A model generated the notes under the pieces. It made no database searches. It saw only the letters and a program-made list of their open reading frames with translations, and was not told the DNA's origin. A stretch of DNA of 64,000 nucleotides from Robinsoniella peoriensis (GTDB lineage Bacteria > Bacillota > Clostridia > Lachnospirales > Lachnospiraceae): NCBI RefSeq assembly GCF_000797495.1, contig NZ_JTGN01000010.1:156998-220997 (forward strand), given 5' to 3'. The translations under genes and the position numbers were made by a program. This document shows positions 18,018 through 25,443 of this stretch, in pieces. Every line of letters begins with the position of its first letter. Positions within the stretch are counted from its first letter, which is position 1.

Positions 18018-19775
18018 ATGACAAAAATTGAAAATCTTAAACCAATTATATTTCAAATTGAGGATAATGATGCTTCATTAAAAGAATTTGAAGAGAGACT
18101 GCAGACTGCTGAATCGGAAAAGGTGCAGGATCTCATATTGAATTATCCAACTGTTTATATCCATAACTGGCAGGAATCAAATGATTATGAAGTCTATATA
18201 GGGGAATCAAATAATGTAATTCAGAGAACAAAACAGCATTATAAGGAAGCAAACGATAAAAAGAAATGGCAATACCAGCTGCATAAGAACAGAGCAAGGC
18301 TGTTTTTGATTGGTCATGAGCATTTTAATAAATCTCTGACCCTTGATATTGAAAACCGGTTGATGCATTATATGATGAGCATAGAGCATGTTAAAAAAGT
18401 ACATAATCAGAATGAAAATCCCCAAAATAAGTACTATACGGTTGAGGAACTGGATGTTATTTTCCATAATATATGGAGTAAATTAAGAAAAGAGGATCCG
18501 AATCTGTTTCCAACAGAAACAGAAATTAAAGATTCAGCTATATTTAAGGCATCTCCGTTGCATAAAATGACACCGGAGCAATTGCAGGCAAAAGAATTAA
18601 TTATCCAAAAGGTGATTCGTGCAATGCAGGGGAATCAGACAAAACAACTGATATTTATTGAAGGGGAAGCGGGAACCGGAAAGACCGTGTTAAACAGCAG
18701 TACCTTTTATGACTTGATTACAAAAGCAGGGGATCTGGGCATGGATCAATTACAATGCTATATGATGGTAAACCATACTGAGCAGATAACGGTATATGAG
18801 CAGATTGCAAAGAAACTTGGCATAACGGATAAATTTGTATGCAAACCCACAACATTTATTAATCACCATACAACGGAAGATCCGGTGGATGTGGCATTTA
18901 TAGATGAAGCACATTTATTATTAACCCAGGGCAAGCAATCCTATCGGGGAAAAAATCAATTGCAGGATATTATTGACAGAGCTAAAGTGACGGTGGTCAT
19001 GTTTGATGAAAACCAGATACTGACAACAGAGCAGCTTTGGGAAGCTCAGGTACTGGATCATTTTAAAACGCTGGCGAAACAAAACCATAATTATATGGAG
19101 TTAAAGAATCAGTTAAGAATATCAGCGGATAAAGCAACCGTAAATTGGATTGATGCTTTTACGAAATCCCGGAAACTGAATAAGATTCCAGCTGACAAAA
19201 CCGGCTATGAGATTAAAATTTTTGACCAGCCGGTGGAACTTGAATTGGAGATAAAGAGGAAGATATCTACAAAAGACTGTGCACTCTCCAGAATGATTGC
19301 TACGTATGACTGGGAATACAGCGCTAAAAACCGGGCAAAAGACAGGTTAAGGAAATATTGGGAGGTTAGCATTGGAAACTGGCATAAGCCCTGGAATTAT
19401 GAGTTGGAAAAAGAACTGGACCGGAAACAAAAGAAGAAAATCAAATCATTGTCCTGGGCGGAACAGCCGCAGACGGTAAACGAGGTGGGATCAACTTTTA
19501 CCATTCAGGGGTTTGACTTAAATTATGCAGGTGTAATATTAGGACCGTCTGTAAAATACCGCAATGGAAAAATTATATTTGATCCGGTGGAAAGTCATAA
19601 TGCAAAAGCTATTCAAAATCGTACCTTATCAGACGGAACAAAAGAAAAGTTTGGTGAGATATTAATACAACATGAGGTAAGAGTGCTGATGACACGTGGT
19701 GTAAATGGACTTTATATTTACGCCTGTGACGCTGAACTGAGAAAAGCGCTGAAAGAAGCTGCAGCCGCTATTTAG
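18018..19775 (+). CDS. GIY-YIG nuclease-DUF2075 helicase fusion (Schlafen-like ATPase)
   Basis: A 585-residue two-part protein. The N-terminal part (about residues 45-110) carries a GIY-YIG-like nuclease core (TVYIHNW, then VYIGESNNVIQRTKQHY). The rest is a DUF2075/Schlafen-group-3 type helicase: Walker A GEAGTGKT (residues 216-223), Walker B VAFIDEAHLL, motif III VVMFDENQIL, and late motifs with QGFDLNYAGVILGP and VLMTRGVNGLYIY. Similar proteins are found in bacterial defence and DNA-repair contexts, but no activity is firmly established. I chose the ATG at 18018 because GGAGG lies just upstream. It is followed 12 bases later by a MazG-like gene, which suggests joint function. Confidence 0.82.
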   Translation: MTKIENLKPIIFQIEDNDASLKEFEERLQTAESEKVQDLILNYPTVYIHNWQESNDYEVYIGESNNVIQRTKQHYKEANDKKKWQYQLHKNRARLFLIGHEHFNKSLTLDIENRLMHYMMSIEHVKKVHNQNENPQNKYYTVEELDVIFHNIWSKLRKEDPNLFPTETEIKDSAIFKASPLHKMTPEQLQAKELIIQKVIRAMQGNQTKQLIFIEGEAGTGKTVLNSSTFYDLITKAGDLGMDQLQCYMMVNHTEQITVYEQIAKKLGITDKFVCKPTTFINHHTTEDPVDVAFIDEAHLLLTQGKQSYRGKNQLQDIIDRAKVTVVMFDENQILTTEQLWEAQVLDHFKTLAKQNHNYMELKNQLRISADKATVNWIDAFTKSRKLNKIPADKTGYEIKIFDQPVELELEIKRKISTKDCALSRMIATYDWEYSAKNRAKDRLRKYWEVSIGNWHKPWNYELEKELDRKQKKKIKSLSWAEQPQTVNEVGSTFTIQGFDLNYAGVILGPSVKYRNGKIIFDPVESHNAKAIQNRTLSDGTKEKFGEILIQHEVRVLMTRGVNGLYIYACDAELRKALKEAAAAI

Positions 19776-19787
19776 TGAGGATAGAAT

Positions 19788-20147
19788 ATGAATGAAAATA
19801 CAGTAAAAGAATTAATGGAAAAAGTTAAAAATTTTTGTGAAGAACGGGATTGGGACCAGTTTCATAATCCCAAAGACCTAGCCATCGGAATTTCTACAGA
19901 AGCAAATGAACTGCTTGATATTTTTCGGTTTAAATCAGAGAAAGAAATGAGTCAATTCTTCACAGATCAGTCAAAGAGAGAGCATATAGAAGAGGAATTG
20001 GCGGATACTTTGTTTTTTATTCTGCGGTTTGCCCAGATGAACCATATAGATCTGGGGGTTATATTAGAGAATAAGATTCATAAGAATGGCGAGAAGTATC
20101 CGGTGGAAAAGATTAGAGGGAAGAATTTGAAATATGATGAGATATAG
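19788..20147 (+). CDS. MazG-like nucleotide pyrophosphohydrolase
   Basis: A 119-residue all-alpha NTP-PPase of the MazG/RS21-C6 kind. It shows the metal-binding pattern EANELLDIF followed by EEELADTLFFILRF, the typical ExxE...ExxD arrangement. Enzymes of this class hydrolyse (d)NTPs to the monophosphate and pyrophosphate, for house-cleaning of modified nucleotides or nucleotide depletion. It begins 12 bases after the helicase, with GTGAGGATAGA as ribosome binding site, so the two are co-transcribed. The pairing of a DUF2075 helicase with a MazG-like protein suggests a nucleic-acid and nucleotide surveillance or antiphage module; this is inference from gene order. Confidence 0.85.
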   Translation: MNENTVKELMEKVKNFCEERDWDQFHNPKDLAIGISTEANELLDIFRFKSEKEMSQFFTDQSKREHIEEELADTLFFILRFAQMNHIDLGVILENKIHKNGEKYPVEKIRGKNLKYDEI

Positions 20148-20200
20148 TAGTAGCAAGTAGCAAGGGTAAAAAATGCTTTCTGCAGGCTGTGCGTAAACGC

Positions 20201-20234
20201 TGAGTGTATATGCTTGTATAAAGAGGTACACTCA
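20201..20234. repeat. Short inverted repeat between MazG and membrane protein genes
   Basis: TGAGTGTA (20201-20208) and TACACTCA (20227-20234) are perfect 8-bp arms around an 18-base loop. No T-run follows, so a regulatory hairpin or operator is as likely as a terminator. Confidence 0.4.
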
Positions 20235-20280
20235 CGAAGAAAATTAATCATTAAAGACTGTCTAGAAGGAGGTATTTTTA

Positions 20281-21426
20281 ATGTTAATTAAATACATTCT
20301 AATCTATGTTATTATTTTGTTGGCAATTTATTTTGGCAATGATAAAATTGTTGATTTATTAAGTGGAAATCAAGTACTTATTAGATTTGTTGAACTGACA
20401 CTGCCGTTAACGATACCGAGTTTAGTATATTTTTTTCAAGTAAACAAAGATAGACACGAACGTGTAGAAAAAGAAGAAGAGAAAAAAGGTAAAGCCCAAA
20501 AGGATGAGGAGGATAAATTCGAGAGATCATTACCTTTTTTTTATGTAAGGAATGGTACGATTTTCGCAAGGAATCCACAAAAGTCGCCCATCTTAAATGT
20601 GAAAATTCAAATTGGAACTATTAAAAATGATTTTTCGGTATTAGGAAAAATAGGCACAAAAGGAGCTATTCATTCAGAGGATAATATTCCTATAGGTGGC
20701 ATGGTAGACGGAGATGAAAAAAATATAGATAGTCTTTTGGAAAACAATAACATCTTTAAAGATATCAGGTGGTTTGTATTGTCTGCTATAACGGCAACGA
20801 ATGATACTGTTTATTTTACTTATTTACCATGTATGAAAATGGGGTGGCACTTTTACAGAAAAGATGATTCTGACAAATCAATGATAGTTAAATATATCGG
20901 TGATAATAGTTATTGTGAACTGGCAAAACTACTAGTGACTCATGTTGAGGAAAATGGAGTTCAATTTTCTTTTAGAGAAAGTATTCTGAATGATGCAGTC
21001 GCTTGCCTGGAAGAAAATGATCTACAAGGAGCCTTTGCTCAGATTATTAAACTAGTTAGATGTGTGAAAGAATTACCCAAATGTGAAATTCTTTATGTGT
21101 TGTACAACTCATATTTGATGCTACATCAGTTGGAAAGTTTCCAAAAGATTGAGCCTAATTATTTTCAAGGGAACTTATCTGAAAAATGTGATTTTACAGA
21201 TAAGTACATGAAGCAATTAGAAAACAGGGATCAAGAATCTATGATGATAGAGTATCTGCAAGATATTATTAAAATTGTAAATGAAGATGGAAATGTATCT
21301 TTAGATTTTTGGTTACGCAATGTGGAAGTTTATATTCGAGACCAGAGCCGTGTTTCGAATGCAAATTGTTTGAAGGTAAAACTCAGACAAACAATACCAC
21401 CGCTTGTGGGTGGTTTAATTGATTAG
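20281..21426 (+). CDS. Unrecognised membrane-anchored protein, AT-rich gene
   Basis: A 381-residue protein that I cannot assign. Two hydrophobic segments (about residues 3-20 and 30-55) are followed by a charged linker rich in Glu and Lys (about residues 58-80). A soluble region with beta-like stretches (about 85-200) and a helical C-terminal half (about 220-380) follow. The start has a strong GAAGGAGG. The gene and its downstream flank are clearly more AT-rich than neighbouring genes, with codon choice favouring A/T third positions, suggesting recent acquisition. It lies 130 bases after the helicase-MazG pair on the same strand and could be an effector-like third component, or an unrelated cargo gene. 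Short direct homology to anything else in the window was not seen. Confidence 0.7.
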   Translation: MLIKYILIYVIILLAIYFGNDKIVDLLSGNQVLIRFVELTLPLTIPSLVYFFQVNKDRHERVEKEEEKKGKAQKDEEDKFERSLPFFYVRNGTIFARNPQKSPILNVKIQIGTIKNDFSVLGKIGTKGAIHSEDNIPIGGMVDGDEKNIDSLLENNNIFKDIRWFVLSAITATNDTVYFTYLPCMKMGWHFYRKDDSDKSMIVKYIGDNSYCELAKLLVTHVEENGVQFSFRESILNDAVACLEENDLQGAFAQIIKLVRCVKELPKCEILYVLYNSYLMLHQLESFQKIEPNYFQGNLSEKCDFTDKYMKQLENRDQESMMIEYLQDIIKIVNEDGNVSLDFWLRNVEVYIRDQSRVSNANCLKVKLRQTIPPLVGGLID

Positions 21427-21706
21427 ATGATATGGAATGAAATATTTAATTATGCGATTTTATTATTTTGCTCAGATAGAAAAAAGTTATATAGTACACG
21501 ATACATGAAACTTTTTGTAAAAAACAAGAGTTTAACAAACCCCCAAAATAGCATTTGATTAATTATGAAAATTATCAATATTTATAGCAAAAAAGTTCTA
21601 AATATATCTACTTAAAAACGAGATGAAATGAGTATGCTAAATAAATCAAAAACTACACCAAGCCCCTAAAATATAGGTGGAACAGGTGAAGGGAAGGAAT
21701 CAAAAT

Positions 21707-22165
21707 ATGATAAAAATCCTATTCGTCTGCCTTGGCAACATCTGCAGATCCCCCATGGCAGAATTTGTTTTCAAAGATATGGTAAAAAAAAGAGGTCTCA
21801 GTGATTTATTCATCATTGACTCAGCTGCAACCAGCAGCGAAGAAATTGGAAATCCGGTTCACCCCGGAACAAGGAAGAAATTAAAGCAGTACAATATTTC
21901 TGCAGATGGGAAAAGAGCTATACGCCTGACCGGGAATGATTATCAGAAATATGATTATATTATCGGAATGGAGCAGGCTAATATCCGGAATATGATTCGG
22001 ATTATGGGAGAAGACAGGGATAATAAGGTATTTAAGCTCCTGGACTTTACTAACAATCCCGGAGACATTGCGGATCCCTGGTATACCGGTAATTTTGACC
22101 GGACTTATGAAGATATTTACGAAGGCTGTGAGGGATTGTTAGAATATGTTTTAAGGGAACAATAG
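21707..22165 (+). CDS. Low-molecular-weight protein-tyrosine phosphatase
   Basis: A 152-residue enzyme with the active-site loop CLGNICRS near the N-terminus (Cys8 nucleophile, Arg14) and the general acid in IADPWYTGNFDRTYEDI. It dephosphorylates tyrosine, or arginine in some Firmicute members such as YwlE. I cannot tell which from the loop alone. I chose the ATG at 21707 because GAAGGGAAGG lies upstream and the loop must be close to the N-terminus. An upstream start at 21677 would add ten residues. Length is normal for the family. The gene is convergent with the collagen-like gene that ends 20 bases later on the other strand. Confidence 0.93.
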   Translation: MIKILFVCLGNICRSPMAEFVFKDMVKKRGLSDLFIIDSAATSSEEIGNPVHPGTRKKLKQYNISADGKRAIRLTGNDYQKYDYIIGMEQANIRNMIRIMGEDRDNKVFKLLDFTNNPGDIADPWYTGNFDRTYEDIYEGCEGLLEYVLREQ

Positions 22166-22185
22166 CTTGAATGCAGTTGTACGAA

Positions 22186-23244
22186 TCATGCAGTACCGGT
22201 AGGACCCTCAAGACCGTCTGCTCCGGTCGGTCCGGTAGCCCCATCGGGTCCGGTGGCGCCGGTAGCCCCATTTGCGCCGGTAGCGCCTGTTAAGCCGGTA
22301 GGCCCGACAGGACCATCGGATCCGGTAGCGCCGGTAGCGCCGTTTGGTCCGGTAGGACCGGCAGCCCCATCTGCCCCAGTAGACCCCGTTGAACCGGTAG
22401 CGCCTGTTGGTCCGGTAATTCCGTCTGCCCCGGTTGGCCCGGTAGCCCCAATAGGTCCGGTACTACCGGCAGCGCCGGTAGCTCCCGTGGCACCGTTAGA
22501 ACCTGTGGGTCCGGTAATTCCGTTTGCGCCGGTAGCCCCTGTGGCACCCGTTATTCCGGCAGCGCCGTTAGCGCCTGTAGGCCCGGTAGCTCCGATTGCC
22601 CCGGTAGCCCCGGTGTTTCCGGCAGCACCGGTAGAACCCACAGCTCCGGTGGGACCCGTGATTCCGTTTGCACCAGTAGCGCCAGCAGCACCTGTGGGTC
22701 CGGTAGTACCGTTTGCGCCGGTAACACCTGTATTACCACGTGGTCCGGTGCTTCCGGTGGCTCCATTTGGTCCGGTAGCGCCACTTGCACCAGTGGGACC
22801 AGTGATCCCATTCGCACCGGTAGATCCGGTAACCCCGGTAGGTCCGGTGGAACCATTCGCGCCGGTAGCCCCTGTGTTGCCCATCGCACCGGTGGCGCCG
22901 GTAGCTCCGTTGGGTCCGGTAGCGCCGCTTGCGCCGGTAGGACCAGTGATCCCATTCGCGCCGGTAGGTCCGGTAACTCCAGTGGGTCCGGTAGAACCAT
23001 TCGCGCCTGTGGCACCCGTGCTGCCGGTGGGACCGGTACTGCCGGTAGCGCCGTTTGCTCCTGTAGCACCTCTGGCACCAGTGGGTCCGGTTGAGCCATT
23101 CGCACCGGTAGCTCCTGTAGCACCTGTAGGACCTACACTTCCATCTGCGCCGGTGGGACCAGTCGGCCCTGTAGGCCCGGTTGGCCCGGTGGGTCCCGCA
23201 TCCTGCAGTAAATCAATGCCATACAGCTGATTATCGTTATACAT
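22186..23244 (-). CDS. Collagen-like repeat protein without C-terminal domain
   Basis: A 352-residue protein consisting of a short leader (MYNDNQLYGIDLLQDA) and about 330 residues of uninterrupted Gly-X-Y triplets, mostly GPTG, GATG and GANG, ending GPTGTA. Unlike the protein at 9315-10469 it has no BclA-type C-terminal domain. I chose the ATG at 23242-23244 because AAAGGAG lies eight bases upstream. A GTG three codons earlier overlaps that site. A higher-order period of 16 triplets (144 bp) is visible, for example between 22653, 22797 and 22941. It probably forms triple-helical filaments on the spore or cell surface. The antisense strand is an open Ala-Pro-Val frame, a shadow of the repeat. 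Confidence 0.82.
   Translation of the reverse strand: MYNDNQLYGIDLLQDAGPTGPTGPTGPTGPTGADGSVGPTGATGATGANGSTGPTGARGATGANGATGSTGPTGSTGATGANGSTGPTGVTGPTGANGITGPTGASGATGPNGATGATGAMGNTGATGANGSTGPTGVTGSTGANGITGPTGASGATGPNGATGSTGPRGNTGVTGANGTTGPTGAAGATGANGITGPTGAVGSTGAAGNTGATGAIGATGPTGANGAAGITGATGATGANGITGPTGSNGATGATGAAGSTGPIGATGPTGADGITGPTGATGSTGSTGADGAAGPTGPNGATGATGSDGPVGPTGLTGATGANGATGATGPDGATGPTGADGLEGPTGTA
22508..23007. repeat. 144-bp higher-order repeats inside the collagen gene
   Basis: The block encoding GAN-GIT-GPT triplets recurs at about 22508, 22653, 22797 and 22941, each about 144 bp apart. The copies at 22797 and 22941 are nearly identical over 66 bp. This indicates segmental duplication of a 48-residue unit and makes the length of the gene liable to change by slippage or recombination. 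Confidence 0.7.
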
Positions 23245-23453
23245 ATCTATCACTCCTTTAATACATTTTTTGTTACATCAATAAAAAAACAAATATTATC
23301 AATGTACTATTAAATATGCAGGGAATTATAAAGTAGTGAAAATGAATAGAATTTCTGTCATAATATGCAAGGATCTCCGTCAAACTTATATTTATAATTT
23401 CAATAGAAGATATCTTTATTCCCATTTTCCACCACAAAACCCCCAAATAAGTG

Positions 23454-23482
23454 CTGACTTTTTTATAATGGTAGTGTATAAT
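23454..23482 (+). promoter_or_regulatory. Promoter for the SseB-like gene
   Basis: CTGACT (23454-23459) and TATAAT (23477-23482) are 17 bases apart, about 45 bases before the ATG at 23526. A second TATAAT is at 23464-23469. Confidence 0.55.
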
Positions 23483-23525
23483 AAATGCATATGTTCACAT
23501 AAAATAAAATGCAAGGGGAAAAACT

Positions 23526-24500
23526 ATGACTGAGGAAAGACAACAGGAACTTAAGAAATTATTAGTCAGCAATGACTTTCAGGTTGAAAAATATAAAGAG
23601 CTGGATATGCAGGAGATTATCATTTTATGCCAGACTGGCAGATCTTTAATGGAACAGAATAAAGAAGATGAAAATGCATTTAAGTTTTTTGAGACAAAAT
23701 CCAAGTTTCTCTATAATGTAGTTTTGGAAAAACTGAAAGTGTTAGAAGAGATGTTTGTTTTATTTTCCAAGGGAACCAACATGCCTTATATTCATTGCGA
23801 TGAAGATACATTTAATGACCAGATTTTTATATTCTCCAGAGAGCAGTTTGCTCAACGGGAAGCAGCAAAATTAAATGAGGAAAAGAAACCGGTACAGATT
23901 ATTAAATTCAATAAGGACCAGTTCCTTGGTTTTTACATAAATTTATTCCCGATGGGAGCAAATGCAGTTGTAATTGACCGTGGAGTGAATTCTCTTGAAA
24001 TCCAATTGGAAGAATTATGTAAGAAACCGGACTATACCAATGCTCCAAAAGAAAAAATACCGGTTTTGAATCCGGAACTGCAGCTGACAGCTCTTTATTT
24101 CATGCAGGAACTGAGAAGACCTGTTGAAAAAGAAGAAAAACAGGGATTACGGGAATTAGAAGAAGAAATGCTGGTTAATATAAGAAGAGGCAACTATCTG
24201 GTGCCGATTCAATTCAAGGAATTAAATGAAGGCGAAGAAGAGCCAAAAGAACTGACCAGAGATAATAAAAATATTATGGTACCATTTGTAAAATACGAGA
24301 ATGGCGATGTTTACCAGCCGGTATTCACAGACCCCGGAGAATTCCATAAATTTAATAAAGAAAAGAAATTCAGGGCTATTGCAATGCCTTTCCAGAATCT
24401 GAATAAAGTAGTTGTGGAGCAGGCAAAGGGAATTGTCTTAAATCCAATGGGCTTTAATCTGCTTCTGGTAAAAGGACAGCTGAATACCAAAGGAGAATAG
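23526..24500 (+). CDS. SseB family protein
   Basis: A 324-residue soluble protein with an SseB-N-type region in its second half: ELEEEMLVNIRRGNYLVPIQ, then NIMVPFVKYENGD, QPVFTDPGEFHKFN, and a closing GIVLNPMGFNLLLV, which is the characteristic end of this domain. The first 100 residues are mostly helical and contain a second, more degenerate copy of the pattern (YIHCDEDTFNDQIFIFSREQF ... IVIDRGVNSLEI-like). SseB-domain proteins are widespread in Firmicutes and of uncertain function. The gene has its own promoter, and the esterase gene starts one base after its stop codon, so an operon with the next two genes is likely. Confidence 0.72.
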   Translation: MTEERQQELKKLLVSNDFQVEKYKELDMQEIIILCQTGRSLMEQNKEDENAFKFFETKSKFLYNVVLEKLKVLEEMFVLFSKGTNMPYIHCDEDTFNDQIFIFSREQFAQREAAKLNEEKKPVQIIKFNKDQFLGFYINLFPMGANAVVIDRGVNSLEIQLEELCKKPDYTNAPKEKIPVLNPELQLTALYFMQELRRPVEKEEKQGLRELEEEMLVNIRRGNYLVPIQFKELNEGEEEPKELTRDNKNIMVPFVKYENGDVYQPVFTDPGEFHKFNKEKKFRAIAMPFQNLNKVVVEQAKGIVLNPMGFNLLLVKGQLNTKGE

Positions 24501-24501
24501 A

Positions 24502-25440
24502 ATGACGATAAATAAACCGCTCAGACTGGCACTTAAAGCGTTGTCTTATGGAGGAATTGAAATAGATTCAGCCAGACATATGGCTAATCTTAAGGCAATT
24601 GATCCGCTGAAGATTTTCTATAAGACAATCGATGATAAGATATACAATGGTGATTATCAGGTGCCGGTCAGAATCTATATGCCGGATGAAGATATTCTGA
24701 CCGGGGAAGGAACAAAAGGAAACACCTGCCCGGTTCTGATTTTCATTCATGGCGGCGGATGGGTTACGGAAAGCGTTGAGAATTATAACCGTGTTTGCGC
24801 CCGTATGGCGAAAAGTACCGGTCATGTAGTTGTATCGATTGAATACAGGCTTGCGCCGGAACATCGTTTTCCTATCGGGCTTATGGATTGCTATGCAGTA
24901 GTTAAGGCAGTCTATCAGAACCGCATGATTTTAAATGTTGACCCTGAGCGAATTACAATTATCGGAGACAGTGCCGGAGGCAATCTGACGGCAGCGATCT
25001 GCCAGATGGCAAGGGACAGAAAAGAATTCGTACCCCAGAGGCAGATCCTGATCTATCCGGCTGTCAGTAATGATTATTCTGAAAAATCCCCCTTTCTATC
25101 CGTGCAGGAAAATGGGACGGATTTTCTTTTGACTGCCAAGAAAATGAGTGATTATCTGGATCTGTATCAAAGTTGTGACGAGGATCGGCAGAGTCCGTAT
25201 TTTGCACCGCTTCTGGCACAGGATTTTTCCAGTCTTCCTAGAACACTGGTTATTACGGCAGAATTTGACCCTCTCAGGGATGAAGGGGAGGAGTATGCAA
25301 GAAAATTAATAGAAGCGGGAAATGCAGTGGAGGTGCATCGTATTAAGGATGCCCTGCATGGTTTTTTTGCGCTTGGGATTATGAGTTATCATGTTCAGGA
25401 GAGTTTTGAAATTATAAACAGTTTTTTAAAGGGGGTCTAG
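24502..25440 (+). CDS. Alpha/beta hydrolase, acetyl-esterase-like (HSL family)
   Basis: A 312-residue esterase of the hormone-sensitive-lipase family. The oxyanion motif HGGGW starts at His83, the nucleophile is Ser157 in GDSAGG, and the acid and base lie in AEFDPLRDEG and DALHGF near the C-terminus. It should cleave short-chain acyl esters; the natural substrate is unknown. The start is one base after the SseB-like stop (TAGAATG, with GGAGAATAG as ribosome binding site), and the acyltransferase-like gene follows after three bases. An esterase beside an acyl-transferring enzyme could act on the same acylated product, which is inference from context. Confidence 0.9.
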   Translation: MTINKPLRLALKALSYGGIEIDSARHMANLKAIDPLKIFYKTIDDKIYNGDYQVPVRIYMPDEDILTGEGTKGNTCPVLIFIHGGGWVTESVENYNRVCARMAKSTGHVVVSIEYRLAPEHRFPIGLMDCYAVVKAVYQNRMILNVDPERITIIGDSAGGNLTAAICQMARDRKEFVPQRQILIYPAVSNDYSEKSPFLSVQENGTDFLLTAKKMSDYLDLYQSCDEDRQSPYFAPLLAQDFSSLPRTLVITAEFDPLRDEGEEYARKLIEAGNAVEVHRIKDALHGFFALGIMSYHVQESFEIINSFLKGV

Positions 25441-25443
25441 GAA

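Noticed and set aside
22253..23230. Long plus-strand Ala-Pro-Val open frame
   Set aside because: Antisense shadow of the second collagen-like gene.
22186..23230. Short repeats resembling a CRISPR array
   Set aside because: The repeats are 9-bp codon triplets within a coding frame, with no constant repeat-spacer length and no cas genes.
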